64,000 nucleotides of DNA from Hyphomicrobiales bacterium (GTDB lineage Bacteria; Pseudomonadota; Alphaproteobacteria; Rhizobiales; Rhizobiaceae). Below, one piece after another: positions 33,971-42,534 of the stretch. The stretch covers positions 1 to 64,000 of the forward strand of contig UBKJ01000004.1 of the NCBI GenBank assembly GCA_900465915.1, read 5' to 3'. Made by a program: the position numbers and the translations under genes. A model generated the notes under the pieces. It was not told the origin of the DNA. It saw only the letters and a program-made list of their open reading frames with translations, and did not search any database. Position 1 is the stretch's first letter. The number at the start of each line of letters is the position of its first letter.

Positions 33971-35101
33971 TCAGCCCTGGCTCGGCTTCTCCCACAGGTT
34001 CAGCGACTGGCCGACGCCCTTCGCCTTTGCGTTCTGCAACAGGTCGAAGCCCCAGCTGATGTCGAAGACCGCCATGCCGCAGGCGATGAAGATCACGCGC
34101 TCCCTGGCGTTCTCGCGGCCGGGCTTCTCGCCGTTGACCACGTCGCCGAGGCCGGTCGAATCCTTCAGGGCCGGCAGCTTGCCCGCGTCGATGAGGCGGA
34201 AGAACGGGCCGCCGATGACGCCGGCGTAATAGGCTTCCTTGTTGCCGGAAGCGACGGCGTCCTCGACATAGGCCTCCTGCAGGGCGGTGTGATCATAGAC
34301 GATCTTGGCGCTGGTCAGGAAGGATTCGTCGGTGTTGAAGGGGCCGGAGACGAGAATGGTCGCGCCTTCCTTGATCCACTCGTCCTTGAAATGCAGCGGC
34401 TTGAGGCGCGAGGCGGCGACGGTGACTACGTCCACGTCGCGGAAGCCCGCCTCGGTGTCGTCGACGCCGACCGCCTCGACGCCGTATTCGGCGTGGACCC
34501 AGCCCGCGAACTCCTTCGCCTTGTCGAGGAAGAGGTCGAAGCAGACCACCTTCTCGACCGCGCCGAGCTGCGTCATGATCGCGGTGAAGCAGGCCTTGTT
34601 GATCGGGCCGCAGCCGACGACGGACACCACTTTGGCGTCCTTGTTGGCGAGATGCTTGGCGGCCACGCCCGGCACGCCGCCGGTGCGCGCGGCGCTCAGG
34701 AGATTGGCCGACATCAGGCCCAGCGGCGCGCCGGTGTCCTTGTCGTTGAGCATCATGGTCAGGATCGAGCGCGGCAGGCCCTTTTCGGCGTTGGCGTGGT
34801 TGGAGCCGTACCATTTGTTGCCGCAGACGTCGAAACGGCCGCCGAGATAGCCCGGCATGGCGGCGAAGCGACGGTCGGGGCCGGCGACCGGCATGTTGGG
34901 GAACTTCGTCTCCTTGGGGAAGACGATGTTGAGGCCGTGGCTGTTGTGATTGGCGCCGCCCATCAGATAGTCGCCCTTGCCGAGCAGGCTGAAGGTCTCC
35001 TCGCAGACCTCGACGCAGCGCGCGGCGTCGAGCACGCCGGCGGCGATCATGTCGGGCTCGGAGAGATAGAGAAAGTCGATCCGGGGATACATGGCGTTCA
35101 C
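33971..35101 (-). CDS. Ornithine cyclodeaminase/mu-crystallin family protein
   Basis: A 376-aa Ocd-fold NAD(P)-binding protein. GGRFDVCGNKWYGSN (substrate loop with the Lys of the family), TGAPLGLMSANLLSAARTGGVPGVAAKHLANKD and the Rossmann motif VVSVVGCGPINKACFTAI (GxGxxx variation) are seen, as is KPLHFKDEWIKEGATILVSGPF. The length (~375) and NIVFPKETKFPNMPVAGPDRRFAAMP block match the subgroup often annotated as tyramine oxidase subunit B rather than true ornithine cyclodeaminase (~350). Function is uncertain: an imine or amino-acid redox step. It is 23 bp downstream of the enolase-like gene. Confidence 0.78.
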   Translation of the reverse strand: MNAMYPRIDFLYLSEPDMIAAGVLDAARCVEVCEETFSLLGKGDYLMGGANHNSHGLNIVFPKETKFPNMPVAGPDRRFAAMPGYLGGRFDVCGNKWYGSNHANAEKGLPRSILTMMLNDKDTGAPLGLMSANLLSAARTGGVPGVAAKHLANKDAKVVSVVGCGPINKACFTAIMTQLGAVEKVVCFDLFLDKAKEFAGWVHAEYGVEAVGVDDTEAGFRDVDVVTVAASRLKPLHFKDEWIKEGATILVSGPFNTDESFLTSAKIVYDHTALQEAYVEDAVASGNKEAYYAGVIGGPFFRLIDAGKLPALKDSTGLGDVVNGEKPGRENARERVIFIACGMAVFDISWGFDLLQNAKAKGVGQSLNLWEKPSQG

Positions 35102-35124
35102 CTCTGTGGATGTTGTCTTGTCGG

Positions 35125-36408
35125 TCAGAATTTGAGAAGCGGCGAGATGTCGTAGAGGCGGCAGCCCGCGCTGCGCGCATTGGCGCGCATGAGGAAATTG
35201 AGCTTTTCGATGCGTTCGCCCGAGCGCGGCGCGCCGTTCTTCTGGAACGGGACCTGGAGGCCGACGGAGAAATCCATCACCACGTCGTCCACCACCCCGC
35301 CGGAGCGGCCCGAGGGCACGGCGATCATGCCGTGGTCGGCGGCGAAGCGGTAGGCGTCCATGGCCTCGGTGATGGTGCCGACCTGGTTGGGCTTGAGGAT
35401 GAAGCCGTCCACGGCGCGGGTGTCATAGGCCTTCTTCAGCAGCGCCGCGTTGGTGACGGTCAGGTCGTCGCCGAGCACGATGGTGCGGGTCAATTCGCGC
35501 ACCGCCTTGCTGTAGCCGTCCCAGTCGTTCTCGTCGAGCAGGTCCTCGATGAAGACCATGTCGAAGCGTTCCGTCAATTCCTTCGCATAGGCGATCAGTT
35601 CGTCCGAAGTGACCCGCTCGCCTTTCAGCAGATAGGTGGCGGTCTCCTTGTCGTACATTTCGCTGGAGGCGCAATCGAGCGCGAAGCCGATGCGGCCCGT
35701 ATAGCCGCACTGGTCGACGGCCTCGCGCATCAAGGCGAGGATTTCCGCCGGGTCTTCCGAGGGCGCGGCGTAGCCGTAGGAACTCGCCACCTGCGGCTTG
35801 TGGCCCAGATGCTTCGCCAGCACCTCGCCCAGTTTCTGGAACACGGTCACCGCCATTTCGACGGCGAAATCCACGCTGTCGGTCCCGTAAGGCACGATGA
35901 GGAATTCGTTGAAGGGCTGCGTCAGCCCCTCGTAGCGCCCGCCATTGACGACGTTGAAGCAGGGAACCGGGACGGTCCCGATCTCGCCGCCGGCGATGTG
36001 GTTGTAGAGCGGGATGCGGCGCGCGTCGGCCGCGGCGCGGAAGGCGGCGATGGAGACGGAATAGATGGTGTTGCCGCCCAGCCTGCTCTTGTCGGGCGTT
36101 CCGTCCAGCGCGATCATCTTCTCGTCGATGGCGCGCTGGTCGAAGACGTTCATGCCGACCAGCGCCGGGCCGATGACCTCCTCGGCGATGGCGACGGCCT
36201 TGTGGACGCTAAGGCCCTTATAGGTGGACGGGTCGCCGTCGCGCAGCACGAAGGCCTCGTGCATGCCGACCGAGGTGCCGGTGGGCGCGGCCCCGCGTCC
36301 GATCGCGCCGCCTTCGGTGCGGATTTCCACCTCGACGGCGGGGCGGCACTTGCAGTCGATGATCTGCTGCGCGCGGACGGATGCGATCCGGTCTTCCCTG
36401 TGTTCCAT
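35125..36408 (-). CDS. Enolase-superfamily homologue with altered active site
   Basis: A 427-aa protein aligning over its whole length with enolase. Retained: metal ligands in ALDCASSEMYD, IEDLLDENDWDG and LGDDLTVTN, the catalytic-base lysine in ILKPNQVGTITE, the Arg-Ser of GRSGG and a lysine near FQKNGAPRSGER. Changed against E. coli enolase: GDEGGYAPN (Glu209 region) is ASSYGYAAP, GGEHADN (His158) is GGRYEGL, and SHRSGETED (His370) is SGRSGGVVDD. It is therefore unlikely to be the housekeeping enolase. Next to a glycerate 2-kinase (1 bp away) it probably acts on a related phosphorylated or hydroxy acid. Confidence 0.82.
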   Translation of the reverse strand: MEHREDRIASVRAQQIIDCKCRPAVEVEIRTEGGAIGRGAAPTGTSVGMHEAFVLRDGDPSTYKGLSVHKAVAIAEEVIGPALVGMNVFDQRAIDEKMIALDGTPDKSRLGGNTIYSVSIAAFRAAADARRIPLYNHIAGGEIGTVPVPCFNVVNGGRYEGLTQPFNEFLIVPYGTDSVDFAVEMAVTVFQKLGEVLAKHLGHKPQVASSYGYAAPSEDPAEILALMREAVDQCGYTGRIGFALDCASSEMYDKETATYLLKGERVTSDELIAYAKELTERFDMVFIEDLLDENDWDGYSKAVRELTRTIVLGDDLTVTNAALLKKAYDTRAVDGFILKPNQVGTITEAMDAYRFAADHGMIAVPSGRSGGVVDDVVMDFSVGLQVPFQKNGAPRSGERIEKLNFLMRANARSAGCRLYDISPLLKF

Positions 36409-36409
36409 G

Positions 36410-37819
36410 TCAGTGAACGTCCTTCGGGTCGGGGATGTAGACGATGTTGAGGTCGCACAGATTGGTGCCGGTGTTGCCGGTGAAGACGGCCCCGCCGATG
36501 GCGTCCAGCGCCTCGAAGCAGCTATGCTCGCGCAAGGACTGGTAGAGATTGACGCCCTTGGCGGCGGCGGCCTTGAAGCTCTGCGAATCGGTGACGCCGC
36601 CCGCCACCTTGGCGGTGCCGTCGGTGCCCTCGCTGTCGATGGAGAGCAGGCAGGCGCCCTTGGTCTTGGCGGCGGTTATGGCGAAGCTCACCGCCATTTC
36701 CTGCCCCGGCCCGCCATGGCCGCGGATGACGCTGTTGTCGAGGATCTGCGTCGTGACCTCGCCCGAGCTCAGCAGCACGCAGGGCGGCTTGATCGGGTTG
36801 CCGTAGGTCTGGATCTCGCGCGCCATGGAGGCGAAGAAGGTGCCGGCGTCGCGGCTCTCGCCTTCGAGGAAGGAGGAGACGATCATGGCCGGAACGCCCA
36901 TCTCCTCGCATATCTCCTTGGCGTAGATGCAGGAATCCGGCAGCGTGTTGAGGAGGAAATAGGTGTTCTGCGGGAAGGCCTTCGGCGTCTCCTTGTCCGG
37001 CCCGGCGTTCATCAGGTAATCGACCACGCTTTTGGGCAGGCGGTCGGCGACGCCGAAATTGACGATCGTCGCGCGGGCGTCGTCCAGCGTGGTCGCGTCG
37101 GGGCCGATGGGCGTGCTCTTGTAAGCCGCATAAGGAACGGCGATGTCGCCGGTGGCGGGCGAGCCGACCGCGTCGCTGATGCCGATGCCGATCAGCTCCG
37201 CGCCGATGTCCTCGATGCGCTTGGCCAGCATGCCGCCGTTGAGCGCGGAGATGTGGCGGCGGACGGCGTTGATCTCGTAGATGCCGGCGCCGGATTTGAG
37301 CAGCACGTCGGTCGCGTCGATCTCGTCCTGGAGCGTGATCCCGTCGATGGGGCAGGACATCAGCGCCGAGCTGCCGCCACTGATCACGCCGATGAAGAGG
37401 TCGTCCGGCCCGGCCTGGTCGATGATCTCGATGATCTTCTTCGAGGCGCGAAAGCCTTCCTCGTTGGGCAGCGGATGACCGCCGACATAGACCTCGGTCC
37501 GGTTGAAGCGGTCGGTCTCCTCGGAGATCTTGACGATGGCGATCCCGCGCGTCAGCCGGTCGCCCAGCACGTGGTCCACCGCCATCGCCATGTGGTTGCA
37601 GGCCTTGCCGGCGCCGAAGAGGTAGATATGGCGCTTCTTCGCAAGGTCCCAGGAGCGCGTCCCGATATGCAGCGTGTCGCCTTCGAGCCGCATGATGGAG
37701 CGGATGCGGCGATAACTATCGAGCCGGTCCAGCGTGCGGTCGGCGATCTCCAGCACGACGCGCCGCGAGGCGACGTCGCCCTCAGCGAGAATTTCCTCGG
37801 AATTTCTGATTTTCTTCAT
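36410..37819 (-). CDS. Glycerate 2-kinase (MOFRL family)
   Basis: A 469-aa glycerate kinase of the GckA/TtuD (MOFRL) type, forming 2-phosphoglycerate from D-glycerate and ATP. Seen are LFGAGKACNHMAMAVDHVLGD, VYVGGHPLPNEEGFRASKKI, IGVISGGSSALMSCP, NAVRRHISALNGGMLAKRI and the C-terminal MOFRL block GHGGPGQEMAVSFAI, SIDSEGTDGTAKVAGGV and GNTGTNLCDLNIVYI. Start at the ATG at 37819 (no strong ribosome site); the frame is open to 37888, but that would place the operator palindrome inside the coding region. Its product is the substrate of true enolase, which makes the altered enolase homologue 1 bp downstream puzzling. Confidence 0.85.
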   Translation of the reverse strand: MKKIRNSEEILAEGDVASRRVVLEIADRTLDRLDSYRRIRSIMRLEGDTLHIGTRSWDLAKKRHIYLFGAGKACNHMAMAVDHVLGDRLTRGIAIVKISEETDRFNRTEVYVGGHPLPNEEGFRASKKIIEIIDQAGPDDLFIGVISGGSSALMSCPIDGITLQDEIDATDVLLKSGAGIYEINAVRRHISALNGGMLAKRIEDIGAELIGIGISDAVGSPATGDIAVPYAAYKSTPIGPDATTLDDARATIVNFGVADRLPKSVVDYLMNAGPDKETPKAFPQNTYFLLNTLPDSCIYAKEICEEMGVPAMIVSSFLEGESRDAGTFFASMAREIQTYGNPIKPPCVLLSSGEVTTQILDNSVIRGHGGPGQEMAVSFAITAAKTKGACLLSIDSEGTDGTAKVAGGVTDSQSFKAAAAKGVNLYQSLREHSCFEALDAIGGAVFTGNTGTNLCDLNIVYIPDPKDVH

Positions 37820-37867
37820 GTCTGACACTCGGTGGTCGGGCGGATGGAAGCCGTTATTGTAAATGAA

Positions 37868-37903
37868 CCATCGATTGTCGATTGTCAAACAATCAATTGA
37901 TGG
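37868..37903. promoter_or_regulatory. Nested palindromic operator between glycerate kinase and binding-protein genes
   Basis: Outer arms CCATCGATTG (37868-37877) and CAATTGATGG (37894-37903) differ from perfect symmetry by one pair; inside lies GATTGT-CAA-ACAATC (37880-37894). The TTGTnnnACAA centre is the form bound by FCD-type GntR regulators. It lies upstream of both divergent genes. The GntR gene at 39246, just after the binding protein, is the nearest candidate to bind it. Confidence 0.65.
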
Positions 37904-38036
37904 ATTATGAAGAGGATGCTATTTCGATGGCGCCGTACGGCCAGCCGGCCGCGCGGCCAAACAGCCATGCCGTCATCGAACGCGGACGCGGCCGCATGGC
38001 GACGCAACGGGAATGTCCGTCAACCGGGAGAAACGA

Positions 38037-39158
38037 ATGAGAACTTATTTCAAGCTGGCCGCCGGCGTGGCGGCCCTGATGGCGCTACAGCAGGCGGCCT
38101 ATGCCGACATCCTGGTCGGCGTCGGCGCGCCGCTGACCGGGCCGAACGCGGTGTTCGGCCTGCAATTGCAGAAAGGCGCCGAGCAGGCGGCGGCCGACAT
38201 CAACGCCGCCGGCGGCGTCAACGGCGAGAAGATCAAGGTCGAGCTGGGCGACGACGTGGCCGATCCCAAGCAGGGCATCTCCATCGCCAACAAATTCGTG
38301 GCCGACGGCGTGCAATTCGTGATCGGGCACTATAATTCCGGCATCTCGATCCCCGCCTCGGAGGTCTACGCCGAAAACGGCATATTGGAGATCACGCCCG
38401 CCTCGACCAATCCGGTCTATACGGAGCGCGGCCTGTGGAACACCATCCGCGCCAACGGCCGCGACGACCAGCAGGGCCAGATCGCGGCCAAATACATCGT
38501 CGACCATTTCAAGGACGCCAAGATCGCCATCGTCCACGACAAGCAGCCCTACGGCCAGGGCCTCGCCAACGAGACGCAGAAGGCGCTCAACGCCGCCGGG
38601 CTCAAGGAAGTGATCTACGAGGGCATCACGCCGGGCGAGAAGGACTATTCGGCGCTGATCTCCAAGATGAAGGCCGCCGGCGTGACGCTGATCTATTTCG
38701 GCGGCTATCACACCGAGGCGGGCCTGATCAAACGGCAGATGAAGGATATCGGCCTCGACGCCGTGCTGATGTCGGGCGACGGGATCAACTCCAACGAGCT
38801 CGCCTCCATCGCCGGCGATTCGGTCGAGGGCGTGCTGATGACCTTCGCCTCCGACCCGCGCAAGAACCCGGCCGGCAAGGCGGTGGTGGAGAAGTTCCGC
38901 GCCGCCGGCTTCGAGCCGGAGGGCTACACGCTCTATTCCTACGCCTCGATGCAGATCCTCGCCCAGGCCATCGCCAAGGGCAAGACCACCGAGGGCGAGA
39001 AGATCGCCGACGTCATCAAGAAGGACGGGCCGTTCTCCACCGTCATCGGCGATTTGAGCTTCGACGCCAAGGGCGACCTGACGCGGCCGGAATTCGTCTT
39101 CTACAAGTGGACGAAGGGCGCCGACGGAGCCTATGCTCCGGTCGAAATCGGTAAGTGA
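38037..39158 (+). CDS. Branched-chain amino acid-type (LivJ-like) periplasmic binding protein
   Basis: A 373-aa binding protein with signal peptide (about 1-21, cleaved after AYA). Mature part: ILVGVGAPLTGPNAVFGLQLQKGAEQAAADINAAGGVNGEK, VADGVQFVIGHYNSGISIPASEVYAENGILEI and AIVHDKQPYGQGLANETQKAL, all typical of LivJ/LivK proteins for hydrophobic or modified amino acids. Start ATG at 38037 has GGGAG before it. No LivH, LivM, LivG or LivF gene is in the window, so this is an orphan binding protein that must borrow a transporter, feed one elsewhere, or sense. A strong hairpin follows. Confidence 0.87.
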   Translation: MRTYFKLAAGVAALMALQQAAYADILVGVGAPLTGPNAVFGLQLQKGAEQAAADINAAGGVNGEKIKVELGDDVADPKQGISIANKFVADGVQFVIGHYNSGISIPASEVYAENGILEITPASTNPVYTERGLWNTIRANGRDDQQGQIAAKYIVDHFKDAKIAIVHDKQPYGQGLANETQKALNAAGLKEVIYEGITPGEKDYSALISKMKAAGVTLIYFGGYHTEAGLIKRQMKDIGLDAVLMSGDGINSNELASIAGDSVEGVLMTFASDPRKNPAGKAVVEKFRAAGFEPEGYTLYSYASMQILAQAIAKGKTTEGEKIADVIKKDGPFSTVIGDLSFDAKGDLTRPEFVFYKWTKGADGAYAPVEIGK

Positions 39159-39163
39159 CCGAC

Positions 39164-39189
39164 ACGGCCCGCCGCTCGCGGCGGGCCGT
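39164..39189 (+). terminator. Hairpin terminator after the LivJ-like gene
   Basis: Perfect 12-bp stem ACGGCCCGCCGC / GCGGCGGGCCGT (39164-39175 and 39178-39189) beginning 6 bp after the stop codon and followed by CTTCC rather than a long T-run. It separates the binding-protein gene from the GntR gene. Confidence 0.65.
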
Positions 39190-39245
39190 CTTCCGCCGGC
39201 CGCTCCGGTTCGACAATGTGCGCGCAATCTGCTATCGGCCTGACC

Positions 39246-39950
39246 ATGGACACCACCTCGCCCATCACCATCAAGAAAGTCGAAAAGCGCAGCGCCGAGG
39301 CGCAGGCCGCCGACCGTCTGCGCGAGGCGATCATCGCCGGCGACATTCCGCTGGGCGCGCGGCTGACGGAGATCCAGGTGGCCGAGCAGGTGGGCGTGTC
39401 GCGCGGCACGATCCGCACCGCCTTCCACCAGCTTGTGCAGGAAGGGCTTCTGGTCCAGGTGCCCTATACGGGCTGGACGGTGATGACGCTCAACCCCCAC
39501 GACGCCTGGGAGCTTTACACGCTGCGGGCGAGCCTGGAGGCGCTGGCGAGCCGGCTGGTGGCGCGGCGCGTGCGCGAGGACGCCTCGCGGGAGGCGCGCG
39601 GCGCGCTGGAGGCGGCCTTCGCGCGGCTTGAGGCGGCCTGCGCCGAGGGCGGCAAGGACCGCATCGCGCTCGAGGACATGAACCTGCACCGCGCCATCGT
39701 GGCGCTGTCGCGGCACGGCCGGCTGATCGAGCAATATTCGCTGATCGAGCACCAGATCCACATCTACATCAAGTCGAGCGACGGGCTGGTGCAGACGCCG
39801 GACGACATCATCGCGCAGCATGTGCCGATCGTCGACGCGCTGCTGCGCGGTGACGAGCAGGCGGCGGTGGACGCCGCCGCCGCCCATAACGAACGCGAGG
39901 GCTCGATCCTGGTCAGCCATCTGAGCGAGGCCGCGCGGGCGAAGCCTTGA
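39246..39950 (+). CDS. GntR-family (FCD) transcriptional regulator
   Basis: A 234-aa FadR-type regulator. HTH region AADRLREAIIAGDIPLGARLTEIQVAEQVGVSRGTIRTAFHQLVQEGLL (about 28-77) then an FCD all-helical domain with NLHRAIVALSRHGRL and HVPIVDALLRGDEQAAVDAAAAHNE carrying the metal-site histidines. It uses TEIQVAEQVGVSRGTIRTA where the three regulators at 47-58 kb use LDE..LSERFG(L/M)SRSP(I/V)REAL, so it belongs to another operator class. Start ATG at 39246 is the first consistent with the family; an upstream in-frame ATG at 39216 is possible. Its 3' end overlaps the convergent isomerase gene by 38 bp. Confidence 0.86.
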   Translation: MDTTSPITIKKVEKRSAEAQAADRLREAIIAGDIPLGARLTEIQVAEQVGVSRGTIRTAFHQLVQEGLLVQVPYTGWTVMTLNPHDAWELYTLRASLEALASRLVARRVREDASREARGALEAAFARLEAACAEGGKDRIALEDMNLHRAIVALSRHGRLIEQYSLIEHQIHIYIKSSDGLVQTPDDIIAQHVPIVDALLRGDEQAAVDAAAAHNEREGSILVSHLSEAARAKP

Positions 39951-40782
39951 GCGGCCCGACATAGGGGCCACAGCGCTCCACCGCGATGCGCACCGTCTCG
40001 TCGGGATCGCGCTCCCACCAGTCCAGCTCGGAAAAGATCTCCAGCTCGAACGGGCCCTCATAGCCGATGTCGTCGAGCCAGCCGCGGATGGTCGGGAAAT
40101 CGACCACCCCGTCGCCGACCATGCCGCGGTCGCGCAGGTTGCGGGTCGGCACCAGCCAGTCGCAATAATGGAAGGTGGTGATGCGGTCCTTGCCGGCGCG
40201 GCGCAGCTCGCGCTCGAAGGCCGGGTCCCACCAGCAATGATAGACGTCAGGCACCAGGCTCGTCGCCGCGTCGCCCAGCTCGTCGATCAGGTCGTTGGCG
40301 TCCGTGATGAGATTGAGCGCGCTGCGGTCGCCGCAATACATGGGATGCAGCGGCTCCAGGCCGAGCTTGACGCCCGCGCCGGCGGCGTAGGGGGCGAGCT
40401 CCGCCAGCGCGTCGTGGATGCGCCGTCGCTGCGCGGGCAAGTCGCGGTCGCCCTTGGGCAGGCCGCCCACCACCATCACCACGCAGGGCGCGCCGATGGC
40501 GGCGGCCTGGTCGATAATGCGGCGGTTCTCCTCGATGGCCTTGCGGTAGAGCGCCGGATCGGTCTCGTTGACCCAGGCGCTGGTGCAGAGCGAGGCCACC
40601 CACATGCCGGCGTCGCGCAGATGTTTGACGGTCGCCTCGACGCCGTAATCGTCGAGAAAATGACGCCAGACCGCGATGCCCTTCACGCCGTGGCGGGCGT
40701 AGCCGTCGATCGCCTGCGGCATCGACCATTTCGGCGTGGTGATCTGGTTGATGGCGAAACGGCTGAGATCGTATCGGGTCAT
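39913..40782 (-). CDS. Sugar phosphate isomerase/epimerase-type TIM-barrel protein
   Basis: A 289-aa xylose-isomerase-like TIM barrel. It shows FAINQITTPKWSMPQAIDGYARHGVKGIAVWR at the N-terminus, VASLCTSAWVN, VVMVVGGLPKG, KLGLEPLHPMYCGDRS (metal-binding Glu/His), DVYHCWWDP and the C-terminal GPFELEIFSE. The family includes hydroxypyruvate isomerase, inosose dehydratase and tagatose/psicose epimerases; which reaction applies here is not clear. It is the last gene of the HyuA/HyuB operon, coupled to hyuB by a 4-bp ATGA overlap. Confidence 0.8.
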   Translation of the reverse strand: MTRYDLSRFAINQITTPKWSMPQAIDGYARHGVKGIAVWRHFLDDYGVEATVKHLRDAGMWVASLCTSAWVNETDPALYRKAIEENRRIIDQAAAIGAPCVVMVVGGLPKGDRDLPAQRRRIHDALAELAPYAAGAGVKLGLEPLHPMYCGDRSALNLITDANDLIDELGDAATSLVPDVYHCWWDPAFERELRRAGKDRITTFHYCDWLVPTRNLRDRGMVGDGVVDFPTIRGWLDDIGYEGPFELEIFSELDWWERDPDETVRIAVERCGPYVGPLKASPARPRSDG

Positions 40783-42512
40783 GCCGCGACCTCCCGCGCC
40801 CGGCGCGCCTCGGTGGCGGCGCGGTCGACGGTGCGGCCGTCGGCGGCGAAGACGACGCCGTGGTTCCGCTCCGCATAGGCGGGCGTGATCTTGCCGTCGT
40901 CGAGATCGGCCTGGATGCGGTCGAGCGCGCGCTTGAGCGGGTCGCCGTAGCCGCCGCCGCCGGCCTGCTCGTGGCGCACGACCACGTCGCGGCCGATGGT
41001 GCGGGTGATCTTGGCCGGAAGGACGACGTTCTCGCCCTCGGGATCGAGGATGTTGACGCAAGGCGCGGCCGGCTTGCCGCCGAAGAGGCCGTAGGGCGGA
41101 TGGTCGTGGCGGTCGGCGCGGATCTGCAGCACCGCCTCCTCCGCCAGAAGCCTATATTGCCGGATCAGGCCGAGGCCGCCGCGATATTCGCCCGCGCCGC
41201 AGGAATCGGGCCGGAGGCTGTATTCGTCCATCATCATCGGATAGCGCACCTCCAGCGTCTCCACCGGCAGATTGGACATGTTCTGCGACGGGTTGGTCAC
41301 GCCTTCCACGCCGTCCTTGTTCCAGCGGCCGCCCCAGGCGCCGTTGATCATGTCGACCAGCACGAAGGGCTCGCGCGTCTCCTTGTCCCAGCCGCCGAAG
41401 GCCAGCACCGTATTGCCGCCCTCGCCCGCCGCCATCACCTTCTTCGGCGCGATCTGCGACAGCGCGCCCAGCACCGTGTCGACGACGCGATAGCCGGTGA
41501 GCGCGCGCGCCGCCACCGCCGCCGGCATGTGCGGGTTGAGGATCGAGCCTTCCGGCGCGGAAATGGTGATGCAGCGATAGACGCCGGCGTTGTTCGGCAC
41601 CTCCTCGTCGAGCGCGCAGCGCACCGACAGATAGGTCGACGACTTGACGAAGGACAGCGTCGAGTTGATCGCGCCCTTCACCTGCGGCGAGGAGCCGGCG
41701 AAATCGACATAGAGATGGTCGCCCTTGACCGTGAGCTTGACCTTGATGGGGATGGCGTCGGTGGAGAAGCCGTCGCCGTCGATATAGTCCTCGAAATGAT
41801 AATCGCCGTCCGGCCAGGCGCGGATGGCGGCGCGGGTGAGCTGCTCGCCATAGTCGATCAGGTCCTCGAAATAGCCGTCGAGCTCTTCCGCGCCGTAACG
41901 GTCGATGAGGCGCAGAAGCTCGCGCTCGCCGAGATTGCAGGTGGCGAACTGCGCCTCCAGGTCGCCCAGCACCAGCTCCGGCAGGCGCACGTTCTTGGAG
42001 ATGATGCGGATCAGCGTCTCGTTGCGCACGCCCTTGTCGTAGAGCTTCATCGGCGCGATGCGCAGGCCTTCCTGGAAGATCTCGGTGGAATCGGCGGCGT
42101 TCGAGCCCGGCACGCGGCCGCCGACGTCGCAATGATGGGCGATGACGACCGAAAAGCCCTGCAGCGCCCCGGCATGAAAGATGGGCCGGATCATGAAAAT
42201 GTCCGGCAGGTGCATGCCGCCCTCATAGGGGTCGTTGAAGATGATGACGTCGCCCGGCGCGAGATCGTCGGCGTAGCGCGCCATGATCACTTCCATGGCG
42301 TCGGGCACCGCGCCCAGATGCAAAGCGACGGTCTTGGCCTGCGACAGGATGCGGCCGTGGCGGTCGCAGAGCGTGACGGAATAGTCGAGCACGTCGCGCA
42401 CGATGGGCGAGCGCGCGGTGCGCATCACCGCGAAGGCCATGTCGTCGACGATGGTGTCGAGCGCGTTCTTGATGACGGCGAAGGTGATCGGATCGTTGTG
42501 TCTTTGAGCCAT
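40779..42512 (-). CDS. hyuB: Hydantoinase B/5-oxoprolinase family subunit
   Basis: A 577-aa HyuB-family protein. Family blocks: DPITFAVIKNALDTIVDDMAFAVMRTARSPIVRDVLDYS at the start, PGDVIIFNDPYEGGMHLPD, IAHHCDVGGRVPGSNAADSTEIFQEGLRIAP, VDFAGSSPQVKGAINS, and RADRHDHPPYGLFGGKPA with VVVRHEQAGGGGYGDPLKR near the end. HyuA and HyuB together form ATP-dependent hydrolases of hydantoins, 5-oxoproline and related lactams, or carboxylases when a third subunit is present. It is 22 bp downstream of hyuA and overlaps the isomerase gene. No acetone/acetophenone-carboxylase gamma subunit is visible. Confidence 0.9.
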   Translation of the reverse strand: MAQRHNDPITFAVIKNALDTIVDDMAFAVMRTARSPIVRDVLDYSVTLCDRHGRILSQAKTVALHLGAVPDAMEVIMARYADDLAPGDVIIFNDPYEGGMHLPDIFMIRPIFHAGALQGFSVVIAHHCDVGGRVPGSNAADSTEIFQEGLRIAPMKLYDKGVRNETLIRIISKNVRLPELVLGDLEAQFATCNLGERELLRLIDRYGAEELDGYFEDLIDYGEQLTRAAIRAWPDGDYHFEDYIDGDGFSTDAIPIKVKLTVKGDHLYVDFAGSSPQVKGAINSTLSFVKSSTYLSVRCALDEEVPNNAGVYRCITISAPEGSILNPHMPAAVAARALTGYRVVDTVLGALSQIAPKKVMAAGEGGNTVLAFGGWDKETREPFVLVDMINGAWGGRWNKDGVEGVTNPSQNMSNLPVETLEVRYPMMMDEYSLRPDSCGAGEYRGGLGLIRQYRLLAEEAVLQIRADRHDHPPYGLFGGKPAAPCVNILDPEGENVVLPAKITRTIGRDVVVRHEQAGGGGYGDPLKRALDRIQADLDDGKITPAYAERNHGVVFAADGRTVDRAATEARRAREVAA

Positions 42513-42534
42513 GAAACTGTTCCTTCCCCAAAAA

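Noticed and set aside
35125..36408. Housekeeping enolase
   Set aside because: Residues equivalent to His158, Glu209 and His370 are replaced, and its neighbours are catabolic, so a normal glycolytic enolase is unlikely.
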